This document shows positions 10,096 through 17,528 of a stretch of 64,000 nucleotides of DNA, one piece after another. A model generated the notes under the pieces. The model had not been told where the DNA came from and made no database searches. It saw nothing but the letters and a program-made list of their open reading frames with translations. The DNA is taken from contig JAWKXN010000001.1 in NCBI GenBank assembly GCA_041396965.1, positions 310,001 to 374,000 of the forward strand. The letters are read 5' to 3'. A program made the position numbers and the translations under genes. Each line of letters opens with the position of its first letter. Position 1 is the stretch's first letter. This stretch comes from Rickettsiales bacterium (GTDB lineage Bacteria > Pseudomonadota > Alphaproteobacteria > Rickettsiales > SXRF01).

Positions 10096-10124
10096 TACAA
10101 TAATCTGTATGCGATATATGTCAA
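10096..10124 (-). promoter_or_regulatory. Candidate sigma-70 promoter of metK
   Basis: Read on the minus strand there is a perfect -35 TTGACA (10124-10119), and 16-17 bases on a TATTGT/ATTGTA -10 element (10102-10096). A start near 10089 would give a leader of about 150 bases before the metK ATG at 9940. The leader contains a GGTGG/CCACC pairing and a short GGCT/AGCC hairpin before an A-run (around 10027-10045). It does not match the SAM riboswitch consensus sequences I know. Confidence 0.5.
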
Positions 10125-10143
10125 GCCCTGAGCTGCGATAAAA

Positions 10144-10581
10144 TTAATCTTCTAATATAGTCTTGTTATCCGCTATAGCGCGCAGTAAGTCAGCAAGACG
10201 CTTGCGTATAACTGGTTCTTTTATACGTTTGAATGATTTCATTACCTCAAGAGATTCCCTATCAGACGCTATATTATTATATTCAAATTTTGTTTTCTCT
10301 GATTCAGAAAGAGATGCTACTTTATTCTTTCCTTTACCACTATCATTGCTAGAGATCTCTGCCTCAACACCATCAAAAAAATAGGCGACGGGAACATTCA
10401 TAAAGCGAGAAAATTCAAACAATCGCATCGCGTTCATGGCATTGCTACCTTTTTCATATTTTTGCACTTGCTGAAATGTCACGCCAATAGCTTTAGCGAC
10501 AGACTCTTGACTTAAACCCATTATAGTACGGCGTTGTTTAAGTTTTCTTCCTACGTAACTATCTATATCTTGTTTTAACAT
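10144..10581 (-). CDS. XRE-family helix-turn-helix transcriptional regulator
   Basis: The 145-residue protein has a Cro/C1-type helix-turn-helix at about residues 12-65, with the recognition region MGLSQESVAKAIGVTFQQVQKYEKG, cut here into its visible parts GLSQESVAKAIG and TFQQVQKYEKG. The C-terminal half is charged and unlike DNA-binding domains. Small regulators of this kind next to metK and lnt are common in Alphaproteobacteria such as Caulobacter, so the position suggests a conserved chromosomal regulator rather than a phage repressor. Its target is unknown. Confidence 0.85.
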   Translation of the reverse strand: MLKQDIDSYVGRKLKQRRTIMGLSQESVAKAIGVTFQQVQKYEKGSNAMNAMRLFEFSRFMNVPVAYFFDGVEAEISSNDSGKGKNKVASLSESEKTKFEYNNIASDRESLEVMKSFKRIKEPVIRKRLADLLRAIADNKTILED

Positions 10582-10666
10582 CTTACTTTACCGGATAAAA
10601 AATAATAAAAATAACCAAAAGCAGTACATAACTAGACAAAAAGTAATTTGTTTGCAAGTTAAAAAG

Positions 10667-12235
10667 TTAATATTTAATTAATTTTCTAAAAAAACTTCCT
10701 AAAACGACGCATGCTATGATGCATAATGATACAGTTAAGTTATTTATACGACTATAGATTGAAAAATATACTGTATTATATGATTCTGATGTATTAATAT
10801 TTATATCAACAATTCCCTTATCTGACAAACCGATCTGTTTTTGTACTATACCATACCGATTTACGTAGGCGGTAATGCCAGTATTAGCTACCCTTACCAT
10901 TGGCACTCCATGTTCCACCGCGCGCATTCTAGCCATCTGAAAATGCTGATAGGGGCCGGTACTATTACCAAACCAAGCGTCATTAGTGATATTAAGTAGC
11001 CATTTAGGGCGGTTTGTAATATCAACCGCAGCGTCGGGGAAAATACTCTCGTAACATATAAGAGGGCTGAATTCTGGGAGTTTATCTAATTTTATAGTTC
11101 GTACTCCACTTCCTTTAGAAAAATCTTTATCACCCACCGGTAATTTCCACGATTTCGGTATTAGAGAGCGAAATGGTAAAAATTCCCCAAAAGGTACCAA
11201 AATATGTTTATCATAAATATCTATTATGCTGCCTTTATTGTTCAGTATTATTAGGCTGTTATAGAAATTAAAGTCATCTCCACTCTGTTCTATCCTAAGA
11301 CCACCAGCCATGAGTTTTGTGTGTTGCGGTAGATATTTTCCTATATAGCGCGCTAGACCACTATCAGATCTTATAGGGAAGGGTATAGATGTCTCTGACC
11401 ATATAACATAATCAATATTTTCTATTCCCTTGCTTAAAGTAAGTTTTATATGTTCATCCAGATGCTGTTTCTGTAGATCTTTGTTCCATTTATGGTGTTG
11501 TTGTATGTTAGCTTGTACCAGCCTGATAGCTGTATTTGTTTCTACCGCTTTTGATTCTACGGTGGTATGATCTATTCTTAAATACCCCCATATAGTAAGG
11601 CAAAAAAACATACCCCATATAATGGCGGCTGGGAGTTTTACATTTTTTATGATAGCAGCAGTGACTGCAAGCAGTAATGTAAAAAAAGTAAGACCATATA
11701 TTCCAAAAATGGATGCCGCTTGCATAGACGCGTCACTAAATGCAAAGCTATATCCGGCAAGATTCCAAGGGAATCCCGAAAATAAATGACCTCTTGCGTA
11801 TTCAAGTAATAACCAGATAAGAGAAAACCCAAAACAATCAACAACAGGTACTATTTTATAGTTGTTTCTATATTCCTGATTTTTAATAAATAGATGAAAA
11901 AATAATAAACACGCTATAGCTGGGTATAAGGCTATGATCGCGTTAAGACCAAAAATAGTCGGTGGTATCGCCCAAGCGAATTTTTCAGGATCGGTAAGAA
12001 GAGCAATACAAAACCAGTATAGACCGCTTATGTAAAATCCCCATCCCCACCACCAGCCATCGGCAAAAGCTCTTTTACCTTTTTTTGAGTTCCTTATAAG
12101 TAAAAATAGACCGCCATAAGCAGGTATTATAAGAGGAAAAATATAAAATGGCGCTAGAGTCAGAGTAGCGCATACTCCTAACAAGAAAAGAAGAACGTTA
12201 CGCCGCCATCCAGAAAGATTTATTATAGAGGTCAT
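10667..12235 (-). CDS. lnt: Apolipoprotein N-acyltransferase
   Basis: Transfers the third acyl chain to the N-terminal cysteine of lipoproteins in the inner membrane; the mature lipoproteins are then substrates of the Lol system encoded at 19-22 kb. The 522 residues comprise about six N-terminal helices and a periplasmic nitrilase-type domain. The Glu-Lys-Cys triad is visible as IWSETSIPFP, DKHILVPFGEFLPF and SPLICYESIFPD. A last helix follows near the C-terminus. The start overlaps the end of corC by four bases. Confidence 0.96.
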   Translation of the reverse strand: MTSIINLSGWRRNVLLFLLGVCATLTLAPFYIFPLIIPAYGGLFLLIRNSKKGKRAFADGWWWGWGFYISGLYWFCIALLTDPEKFAWAIPPTIFGLNAIIALYPAIACLLFFHLFIKNQEYRNNYKIVPVVDCFGFSLIWLLLEYARGHLFSGFPWNLAGYSFAFSDASMQAASIFGIYGLTFFTLLLAVTAAIIKNVKLPAAIIWGMFFCLTIWGYLRIDHTTVESKAVETNTAIRLVQANIQQHHKWNKDLQKQHLDEHIKLTLSKGIENIDYVIWSETSIPFPIRSDSGLARYIGKYLPQHTKLMAGGLRIEQSGDDFNFYNSLIILNNKGSIIDIYDKHILVPFGEFLPFRSLIPKSWKLPVGDKDFSKGSGVRTIKLDKLPEFSPLICYESIFPDAAVDITNRPKWLLNITNDAWFGNSTGPYQHFQMARMRAVEHGVPMVRVANTGITAYVNRYGIVQKQIGLSDKGIVDININTSESYNTVYFSIYSRINNLTVSLCIIACVVLGSFFRKLIKY

Positions 12236-13239
12236 GCCTCATCATTTTCTTTGCTAGGAGATATTTTTATACGAACTTTTTTAATCCTGCGCGGATCCGC
12301 GTCCATAATATCAAAATCAATTCCTGATTCATGGTTTATAGTCTCTCCTTTTACTGGAACCCTTCCCAGATTAAAGAAAATAAGACCTCCTAGAGTATCA
12401 AATTCATCTTCATGTTCTTTGACGGTAAGGTCAATGCCAAGCTCTTTTTCCAGCTTCTCTATTCTTATACGTGAATTAACTTCAAAAATATTATCGGCTA
12501 TTTTTATAAGCCTATCTTCTTGTTCTTCATCCTCATCATGTTCGTCTTGAATATCGCCCACTATTTCCTCAAACAAGTCTTCCATAGTGACCAGCCCGTC
12601 AGTTCCACCATATTCATCAACCACTATTACCATATGGCTGCCTTCTTGCCGCATTTTTACCAGCAGATCTATTATTTTCATTGAAGGCGGAACAAATAGC
12701 AGGTTGCGTATAACTTTGCGTAGATCAAATTCCTCTTTTCCACCAACTATCATCAGAAAATCTTTTACATGCAAAAAGCCAAGCATATTATCCATAGTAT
12801 CTTCATAAACTGGGATACGAGTGTTTTTCTGTTCAATTATATGCTTTTTCAGGTCATCAAATGATATATCAACAGACACTGCGGAAATATCGGTACGTGG
12901 GACCATTATATCACTTACTTTAGTCTCTCCAAAACTTAGCACATTATGTAGGATTATCCTTTCTTCAGGTTCCATCCTATCATCGGTCTGTGATTCGTGC
13001 TCATCTATTATTTCCTCAAGGGTCTCTTTAAGTGAGGTGTCGTTTTTTATGCCAAACAAGCTTTTAAGCATATTCTTGAAAGAATATGACTGAAAAAATG
13101 GCAGGGTACGGGGACTATCAAATTTATTTAATTTTTTATTTTCAACTGCCGCAGATATTCTCTGCGGAGGCTTACTAGAGTCAGGATCATCCATTTCAGA
13201 CAAAATACCGGAGTTATGTATATTCAAATTGTTCTTCAT
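12232..13239 (-). CDS. corC: CorC/HlyC-type CBS-domain protein
   Basis: Cytosolic protein of 335 residues with two CBS domains (about 105-235), seen in IMVPRTDISAVSVD and VDEYGGTDGLVTMEDLFEEI, and a C-terminal CorC_HlyC transporter-associated domain (about 255-325). It lacks the DUF21 membrane domain of the longer relatives. CorC has been linked to magnesium and cobalt efflux in enterobacteria. The ybeY-corC-lnt order is widely conserved. The acidic linker DEHDEDEEQEDR joins the two parts. Confidence 0.93.
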   Translation of the reverse strand: MKNNLNIHNSGILSEMDDPDSSKPPQRISAAVENKKLNKFDSPRTLPFFQSYSFKNMLKSLFGIKNDTSLKETLEEIIDEHESQTDDRMEPEERIILHNVLSFGETKVSDIMVPRTDISAVSVDISFDDLKKHIIEQKNTRIPVYEDTMDNMLGFLHVKDFLMIVGGKEEFDLRKVIRNLLFVPPSMKIIDLLVKMRQEGSHMVIVVDEYGGTDGLVTMEDLFEEIVGDIQDEHDEDEEQEDRLIKIADNIFEVNSRIRIEKLEKELGIDLTVKEHEDEFDTLGGLIFFNLGRVPVKGETINHESGIDFDIMDADPRRIKKVRIKISPSKENDEA

Positions 13240-13275
13240 ACTTATGAACTCATTATTACATAATTATCAGATAAA

Positions 13276-13773
13276 TTACAAGTAGGGATTGCTAATATCC
13301 AGTTTTTTAAGTATTTTTATTTCCATATTTTCCATTATTTTAGCGTCTTTCTCATTCATATGGTCGTATCCCAGTAAGTGCAGAAAACCATGTACCAGTA
13401 GGTGAGCACTATGATTACGAAAGGTTTTTTTCTGCTCTTTCGCTTCTTTTTCTATTGTTTCTAGGGCAAGTATTATATCGCCCAGATTTAAGTTAATATT
13501 GGACGATTTTAATGAAAAATCACCATTAGGGAATGAAAGTACGTTGGTTGGTTTGTTTTTGCCTCTATATTGGTGATTGATGTTTCTTATGAATTTATCG
13601 TCAACAAACACCACCGCTATCTCAAAATTATCGCCTGTATTATTTTTTTTGTGTAGACCGCTAAAGGCTAATGCTTCGTTAAGTATAAAACCAACAGTCT
13701 TGGTATATGGACGCAACCTGCTCTTCCATAAATCATTTGTTATGTGGAAAGAAATATCAAGTTCTGTGCTCAT
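13276..13773 (-). CDS. ybeY: Endoribonuclease YbeY
   Basis: Metal-dependent RNase used in 16S rRNA maturation and ribosome quality control. The 165 residues include the family zinc motif as LLVHGFLHLLGYDHMNEKDA (about 127-146), with three histidines. It sits before corC, as expected. Normally it directly follows phoH; here a toxin-antitoxin pair of about 0.6 kb separates them, and only 24 bases lie between the toxin stop and this start. Confidence 0.95.
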   Translation of the reverse strand: MSTELDISFHITNDLWKSRLRPYTKTVGFILNEALAFSGLHKKNNTGDNFEIAVVFVDDKFIRNINHQYRGKNKPTNVLSFPNGDFSLKSSNINLNLGDIILALETIEKEAKEQKKTFRNHSAHLLVHGFLHLLGYDHMNEKDAKIMENMEIKILKKLDISNPYL

Positions 13774-13797
13774 ATTTTATCCGCCTAAAAACCTATT

Positions 13798-14094
13798 TTA
13801 TAATACAGAGATAAAATCCATTTTTTCATGTAATATCGCTAAAAAAATAGGTTCTTTCTCTGATAAGAAGAAAATATAATGATGTTCACAGCGAACATAG
13901 CGAACATATTGTATTTTCGTGGAGTCATAAAAAATTTGCTTATAAAGGCAATCACCAGCTACTATATTGTCAAAGCATCTGAAAATATTCGTGACATAAC
14001 TATCCGCTTGTTTCTTGCCCCATCTATCAAATGTATAGTTCCAGATTCCTTTTATATCTGTCCTGGCGTCTGACGACAATCTATAACGTCGCAT
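13798..14094 (-). CDS. RelE/ParE-family toxin
   Basis: A 98-residue protein of the RelE/ParE fold. The N-terminus MRRYRLSSDARTDIKGIWNY is typical of ParE-like toxins, followed by a basic WGKKQADSYV helix and a late strand with YVRCEHHYIFFLSE, where His/Arg residues of the family cluster. It partners the upstream gene, whose stop overlaps this start by one base. ParE toxins act on gyrase and RelE toxins on mRNA in the ribosome; the sequence does not decide which applies. The gene lies inside the phoH-ybeY operon. Confidence 0.85.
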   Translation of the reverse strand: MRRYRLSSDARTDIKGIWNYTFDRWGKKQADSYVTNIFRCFDNIVAGDCLYKQIFYDSTKIQYVRYVRCEHHYIFFLSEKEPIFLAILHEKMDFISVL

Positions 14095-14360
14095 TAAATA
14101 CCGCGCGCAGAGTATATTTCAGAAAGTATCTCATTTAACGATATATCCAAGAACTCACCTCTTTTAGCGGCTTTAATACGTGGCGCGAGAAACTCTTTTA
14201 ACCGCTCTAAAGCTTCTATTTCCTCCTTGTTATATGCCTCATCTTGTGTAGGGAGAGTTTTTTCTAGGATATAATCCTTTATGCTCAAGCCACTAATCGC
14301 CGCCATAGCTTTGATTTTCTGGTGTTGATGATCTGAAATCTCTATTGAAAGTCTACTCAT
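14094..14360 (-). CDS. Ribbon-helix-helix antitoxin
   Basis: Antitoxin of the RelE/ParE-type pair. From the ATG at 14360 the protein begins MSRLSIEISDHQHQKIKAM, a classic ribbon-helix-helix DNA-binding start, followed by SIKDYILEKTL and an acidic tail that should wrap the toxin. A longer form from 14417 would add 19 residues unlike the family; that start has GGAG 12 bases upstream, while 14360 has no clear ribosome-binding site, so the start is open. A palindrome over the promoter is a likely autoregulatory site. Confidence 0.82.
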   Translation of the reverse strand: MSRLSIEISDHQHQKIKAMAAISGLSIKDYILEKTLPTQDEAYNKEEIEALERLKEFLAPRIKAAKRGEFLDISLNEILSEIYSARGI

Positions 14361-14437
14361 ATACAATACATAATAAAGCTGCCACACGAGCCTAAGTGCA
14401 GCTTTCACATTACTCATTAATTCAAATCACTCCGTAA

Positions 14438-14476
14438 AATATAGCATAAATGTTCAATCTTGTCAAAATTGAACAT
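14438..14476 (-). promoter_or_regulatory. Promoter and operator of the TA pair downstream of phoH
   Basis: On the minus strand, -35 TTGACA (14466-14461) and -10 TATATT (14443-14438) are separated by exactly 17 bases. A perfect inverted repeat, ATGTTCAAT and ATTGAACAT with a 9-base spacer (14450-14458 and 14468-14476), covers the -35 box and the spacer. This is the arrangement expected for repression by the RHH antitoxin, with or without the toxin. Confidence 0.75.
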
Positions 14477-14490
14477 CACTAAATTAGTAC

Positions 14491-15489
14491 TCATGACTTT
14501 TTCTTGTTTTTTTCCCAATCATCATAGGCTTTGATGATTTTTGCTGCTAGTGGATGGCGTACCACGTCTCTATCGGTAAAGCGCACACAGCCAATACCAT
14601 CTATCTTCTCTACTTTTCTGATAACATCGGCAAGTCCTGATTTTATATCTTTTGGCAGGTCGGTTTGAGTAAGGTCGCCAGTAATTACCATTCTTGAATT
14701 CTCACCTAGTCTGGTTAGGAACATTTTCATTTGAGTTGGAGTAGTGTTTTGTGCCTCATCAAGTATTACGAAAGCGTTTGACAAAGTTCGCCCACGCATG
14801 AAAGCTAGAGGCGCTACCTCAATCTCACCAGTTTCCATATAGCGGGTGAGTTTTTCTATCGGTATCATATCATGTAGCGCGTCATATAATGGACGCAGAT
14901 AAGGATCTATTTTTTCCTTCAGGTCGCCAGGTAAAAAGCCAAGTTTCTCACCAGCCTCTACCGCTGGGCGTGACAATATTATTTTCTCAACTTTTTTATC
15001 CGCGAACATAGCCACCGCCTGAGCTACCGCTATATATGTTTTGCCAGTACCAGCAGGACCGGTAACAAACACCACGTCGTTTTTCGCCAAAGATTTCATA
15101 TATCCCGTCTGCGCTGGCGAATAAGGACGTACTGATTTACGTAGGGTTTTTATTCTTATTTCAGGCAGACTATCTTCATCATCATGGTTATAATTGCCAT
15201 TTTCAACCATACGGATAGCGGCATCAACTTCCTGAGAACCAATATCAATACCTTTTTTTAAGTCCGAGTGTAGCGATTCAAGTACCGCTCTAAAAGCTTC
15301 CACATCATTGCCGCTGCCGCTTACAGCAAGCATATTGCCACGAGTTACGGTCTTTACGTTAAATTGTTTTTCTAATCTGGTGAGATTCTCGTCATTATTT
15401 CCAAACAACATTGGTAGCAGGGAGTTATCCTGAAATGATATGCTTATAGATTCACTGTCGCTACCGGCGTTTATCTTTTTCTCTCTCAT
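14491..15489 (-). CDS. phoH: PhoH-like ATPase
   Basis: Cytosolic ATPase of the PhoH family, linked to RNA metabolism and almost always encoded beside ybeY. The 332 residues have an N-terminal KH-like segment (about 30-100) and the P-loop ATPase domain with FVTGPAGTGKTYIAVAQAVA (Walker A, about 137-156), FVILDEAQNT (Walker B, about 240) and VITGDLTQTDLP. The usual upstream neighbour miaB is not here; instead a repeat-rich gap of 374 bases precedes the gene. Confidence 0.95.
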   Translation of the reverse strand: MREKKINAGSDSESISISFQDNSLLPMLFGNNDENLTRLEKQFNVKTVTRGNMLAVSGSGNDVEAFRAVLESLHSDLKKGIDIGSQEVDAAIRMVENGNYNHDDEDSLPEIRIKTLRKSVRPYSPAQTGYMKSLAKNDVVFVTGPAGTGKTYIAVAQAVAMFADKKVEKIILSRPAVEAGEKLGFLPGDLKEKIDPYLRPLYDALHDMIPIEKLTRYMETGEIEVAPLAFMRGRTLSNAFVILDEAQNTTPTQMKMFLTRLGENSRMVITGDLTQTDLPKDIKSGLADVIRKVEKIDGIGCVRFTDRDVVRHPLAAKIIKAYDDWEKNKKKS

Positions 15490-15682
15490 CAGTAATACGT
15501 GGTTGTTGTGAATATATCCATTCTACACGATATAAGGCGAATTTGCTACGCAATTTTGTAAAATATTGACTATATTTGTAGTTTATAAGCGCAAGATATT
15601 GGCTTAAGTCTTGATGGTCATAGAGAAGCGCAGTAAGTCAGGCTGTGTGATTCTTCAGACAGCCAAGCTATAGGCATATATG

Positions 15683-15752
15683 AAAGATCCCTCGTCTACG
15701 CTCGGGATGACAATGTCATTCCGACTGAGCGTGAGCGAATGGAGGAATCTTT
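15683..15752. repeat. 70-base imperfect palindrome
   Basis: The outer arms AAAGATCCCTC and GAGGAATCTTT pair at 10 of 11 positions, and the centre ATGACAATGTCAT is itself palindromic. A further GCTC/GAGC pairing lies between them. The wording resembles the CGGGATGACA/TGTCATTCC hairpins scattered through Rickettsiales and other alphaproteobacterial genomes. It lies in the 374-base gap upstream of phoH, where no gene is visible. Confidence 0.7.
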
Positions 15753-15794
15753 GAAGGAATTGAAGAACTGAGGAGTAAGAAGCATAGTAAGCCA

Positions 15795-15855
15795 GACCGA
15801 GTGAGCCTTCGGTTATGTCCCATGTGAGGGACAGTAGTCACTTAGTGGGAACGAA
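15795..15855 (+). repeat. Family B palindromic repeat, divergent copy
   Basis: Reads GACCGAGTGAGCCTTCGG, then a nested hairpin: outer stem TCCCA/TGGGA (15818-15822 with 15846-15850) and inner stem GTGA/TCAC around a loop containing CAGTAG. The order (GACC-GAGT-AGCCTT, outer stem, CAGTAG centre, closing stem, CGAA) matches the copies at 17061 and 30035, but both stems have different bases. It lies just downstream of the hypothetical gene at 15864, between that gene and phoH. Confidence 0.6.
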
Positions 15856-15863
15856 AGATTTAT

Positions 15864-16553
15864 TTAATGACAGCTAGCGCTAGTATGATCCATCGCCTCC
15901 AAAGCTTGCACGGCGTTATCTATTATTTTGTCATGTTGCACTGTCTCAGAAATAGGGAGGTCAGTACCGTAATCAGGGTAGACCAACGTATTTATTAGAG
16001 GATGGTTTTTACTAGCGCTTATCATCTGTTGTTTTGTTTTACCATCGTCATTTTTGTAATGTAAATCATAAATATCAAGCCGTACATGACTATTTTTGTG
16101 CTGTCGCAGTTTCATAGTGGTTCCAAAAATGCCGTATATAACAGACGTTGTTAGAACAGTAATAAGTGGGTATTTCAGCATTATAGGCTCAGGAGCGGTG
16201 GTTACATTGCCAATTGTCATAGACACAACCACTAGCAACAAACCAAAGCTAGCGCCAATAGCTATGCTGGAAAAAGCTGACTTTACAAAATTAAAATGTT
16301 TATTCTCTAGTGTATCTCCATTTTGAATACATATTTCATATTTTTTAGCGTAATTATCTTCTGTTTCTTTGCAATCAATATCAATATATTGATTTTTCTG
16401 AAGCTTTCTGCTGTTCATAAAATATATGCCTATTTCTGCGTGTGAAAATGACGTTGCGTAAATGATGTAATCATAATACCCTAACCCAAGCTCATTAAAA
16501 GTGAAACTTTTATTACAGTAGGGATTACCAGTATTGTAACAAAAGTTTTTCAA
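15864..16553 (-). CDS. Hypothetical membrane protein
   Basis: I do not recognise this 229-residue protein. Two hydrophobic segments are visible, SSIAIGASFGLLLVVVSMTI (about 91-110) and a second near 130-147 (PLITVLTTSVIYGIFGT), with a polar N-terminal half and a polar tail. The longest frame begins with TTG at 16553 and has no clear ribosome-binding site. An ATG at 16418 (MNSRKLQKN) would give 184 residues and is at least as likely. It stands alone between phoH and mce, flanked by repeats, and its codon use is A/T-rich, which suggests an accessory gene. Confidence 0.55.
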   Translation of the reverse strand: MKNFCYNTGNPYCNKSFTFNELGLGYYDYIIYATSFSHAEIGIYFMNSRKLQKNQYIDIDCKETEDNYAKKYEICIQNGDTLENKHFNFVKSAFSSIAIGASFGLLLVVVSMTIGNVTTAPEPIMLKYPLITVLTTSVIYGIFGTTMKLRQHKNSHVRLDIYDLHYKNDDGKTKQQMISASKNHPLINTLVYPDYGTDLPISETVQHDKIIDNAVQALEAMDHTSASCH

Positions 16554-16602
16554 TATATTAATTTAACAGGTTAATTTAATAAGTTAATTAGGAGGCAAGT
16601 AA

Positions 16603-17007
16603 ATGATTGGCAGACTTAATCATGTAGCGATAGTGGTTCCTGATTTGGAGAAAGCGTCAGCCACCTATCGCGGTACATTAGGGGCTAAAGTCTCAGAACC
16701 ACAGGATGTTACCGAGCATGGCGTAACGGTGGTTTTTGTGGATTTACCTAATACCAAGATAGAATTATTATATCCTCTTGGCGAAAATTCGCCAATCACT
16801 GGGTTTTTAGCTAAAAATCCGTCAGGTGGTATTCACCATATATGTTATGAGGTTGAGGATATTATAGCGTCTCGTGATAAGTTGCTTGCGGATGGCGCGC
16901 GAGTGCTTGGCGATGGCAACCATAAGATAGGAGCGCATGGCAAACCAGTTTTGTTTCTGCATCCAAAAGATTTTTTTGGAACTCTTGTTGAATTAGAGCA
17001 AGTATAA
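16603..17007 (+). CDS. mce: Methylmalonyl-CoA epimerase
   Basis: Interconverts the R and S forms of methylmalonyl-CoA in propionate metabolism; the pathway's mutase needs adenosylcobalamin, which fits the cob genes at 52-59 kb. The 134 residues form a glyoxalase/VOC fold, with the start LNHVAIVVPDLEKA, the metal histidine in GGIHHICYEVEDI (about 85-97), and FLHPKDFFGTLVELEQ at the end carrying the metal-binding glutamate. A strong ribosome-binding site (AGGAGG) precedes the ATG. It normally follows the RNase J gene in Alphaproteobacteria. Confidence 0.95.
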   Translation: MIGRLNHVAIVVPDLEKASATYRGTLGAKVSEPQDVTEHGVTVVFVDLPNTKIELLYPLGENSPITGFLAKNPSGGIHHICYEVEDIIASRDKLLADGARVLGDGNHKIGAHGKPVLFLHPKDFFGTLVELEQV

Positions 17008-17060
17008 GTGTTAGCTTCTAGGGACTAAAGAATAGGTAGTAAGAATATGGAACAAGAAAC

Positions 17061-17215
17061 GAGGTCAGTAGACCGAGTCAGCCTTGAGCAATGCCTCATG
17101 GGATTTCCAGTAGGAAATACCGGAGGCGAACATAAAACACGACCAGTAGACCGAGTCAGCCCATATTTTTTCTGTATATCCTCTGTGAAAGACAGCAATC
17201 TTTCACATGGATGAG
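17061..17215 (+). repeat. Family B palindromic repeats, two copies in tandem
   Basis: The first copy starts with the hairpin GGTC-AGTA-GACC (17063-17074), then GAGTCAGCCTTGAGCAAT and a nested hairpin: outer GCCTC/GAGGC (17093-17097 with 17123-17127), inner ATTTCC-AGTA-GGAAAT (17103-17118). The second repeats GACCAGTAGACCGAGTCAGCC (19 of its bases, 17141-17161 region) and ends in a perfect 9-base hairpin TGTGAAAGA/TCTTTCACA around CAGCAA (17184-17207), framed by ATCC/GGAT. It fills the 245-base gap between mce and the DUF1467 gene. Confidence 0.7.
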
Positions 17216-17252
17216 ATAAATAATAAAACTATAAAGATAAATAGGTTATTTT

Positions 17253-17501
17253 ATGTCTGTCCCATTTTTCTTTTTTACTTTTGTAAATTCGTGGTGGATA
17301 TTGTTATTCGTCAGTATTCCTTTTGCTGTACGTTACGAAAGTGACGGTATTGAAACAGAGAATAATGACTCATATAGAGCCGCTCCAAGAAAAATATATT
17401 GGAAAAAATTGCTGTTAATAGTTACTAGTCTTGCTTTGCTAATAAGCTTTATTTTAATGATTATTATTAATGAGAAGATTATAACCATACCAAAATTATG
17501 A
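17253..17501 (+). CDS. DUF1467 family membrane protein
   Basis: An 82-residue protein with two membrane helices (about 7-25 and 53-72) separated by a polar loop with RYESDGIE and RAAPRKIYWKK. This matches the DUF1467 family, found in Alphaproteobacteria between mce and proS, exactly its position here. The function is unknown. It ends 27 bases before proS. Confidence 0.85.
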   Translation: MSVPFFFFTFVNSWWILLFVSIPFAVRYESDGIETENNDSYRAAPRKIYWKKLLLIVTSLALLISFILMIIINEKIITIPKL

Positions 17502-17528
17502 TAACCATAGTAATTCGGATTTTTAATT

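Noticed and set aside
12251..13093. Plus-strand open frames opposite corC
   Set aside because: They are Ser/Ile-rich mirror frames of the well-supported corC gene and have no family resemblance.
14361..14417. N-terminal extension of the antitoxin at 14094
   Set aside because: The added 19 residues are not ribbon-helix-helix like. Kept only as an alternative because GGAG precedes that ATG.
15490..17252. CRISPR array among the repeats
   Set aside because: The repeats are few, unequally spaced and diverged, with internal hairpins instead of direct repeats with unique spacers.
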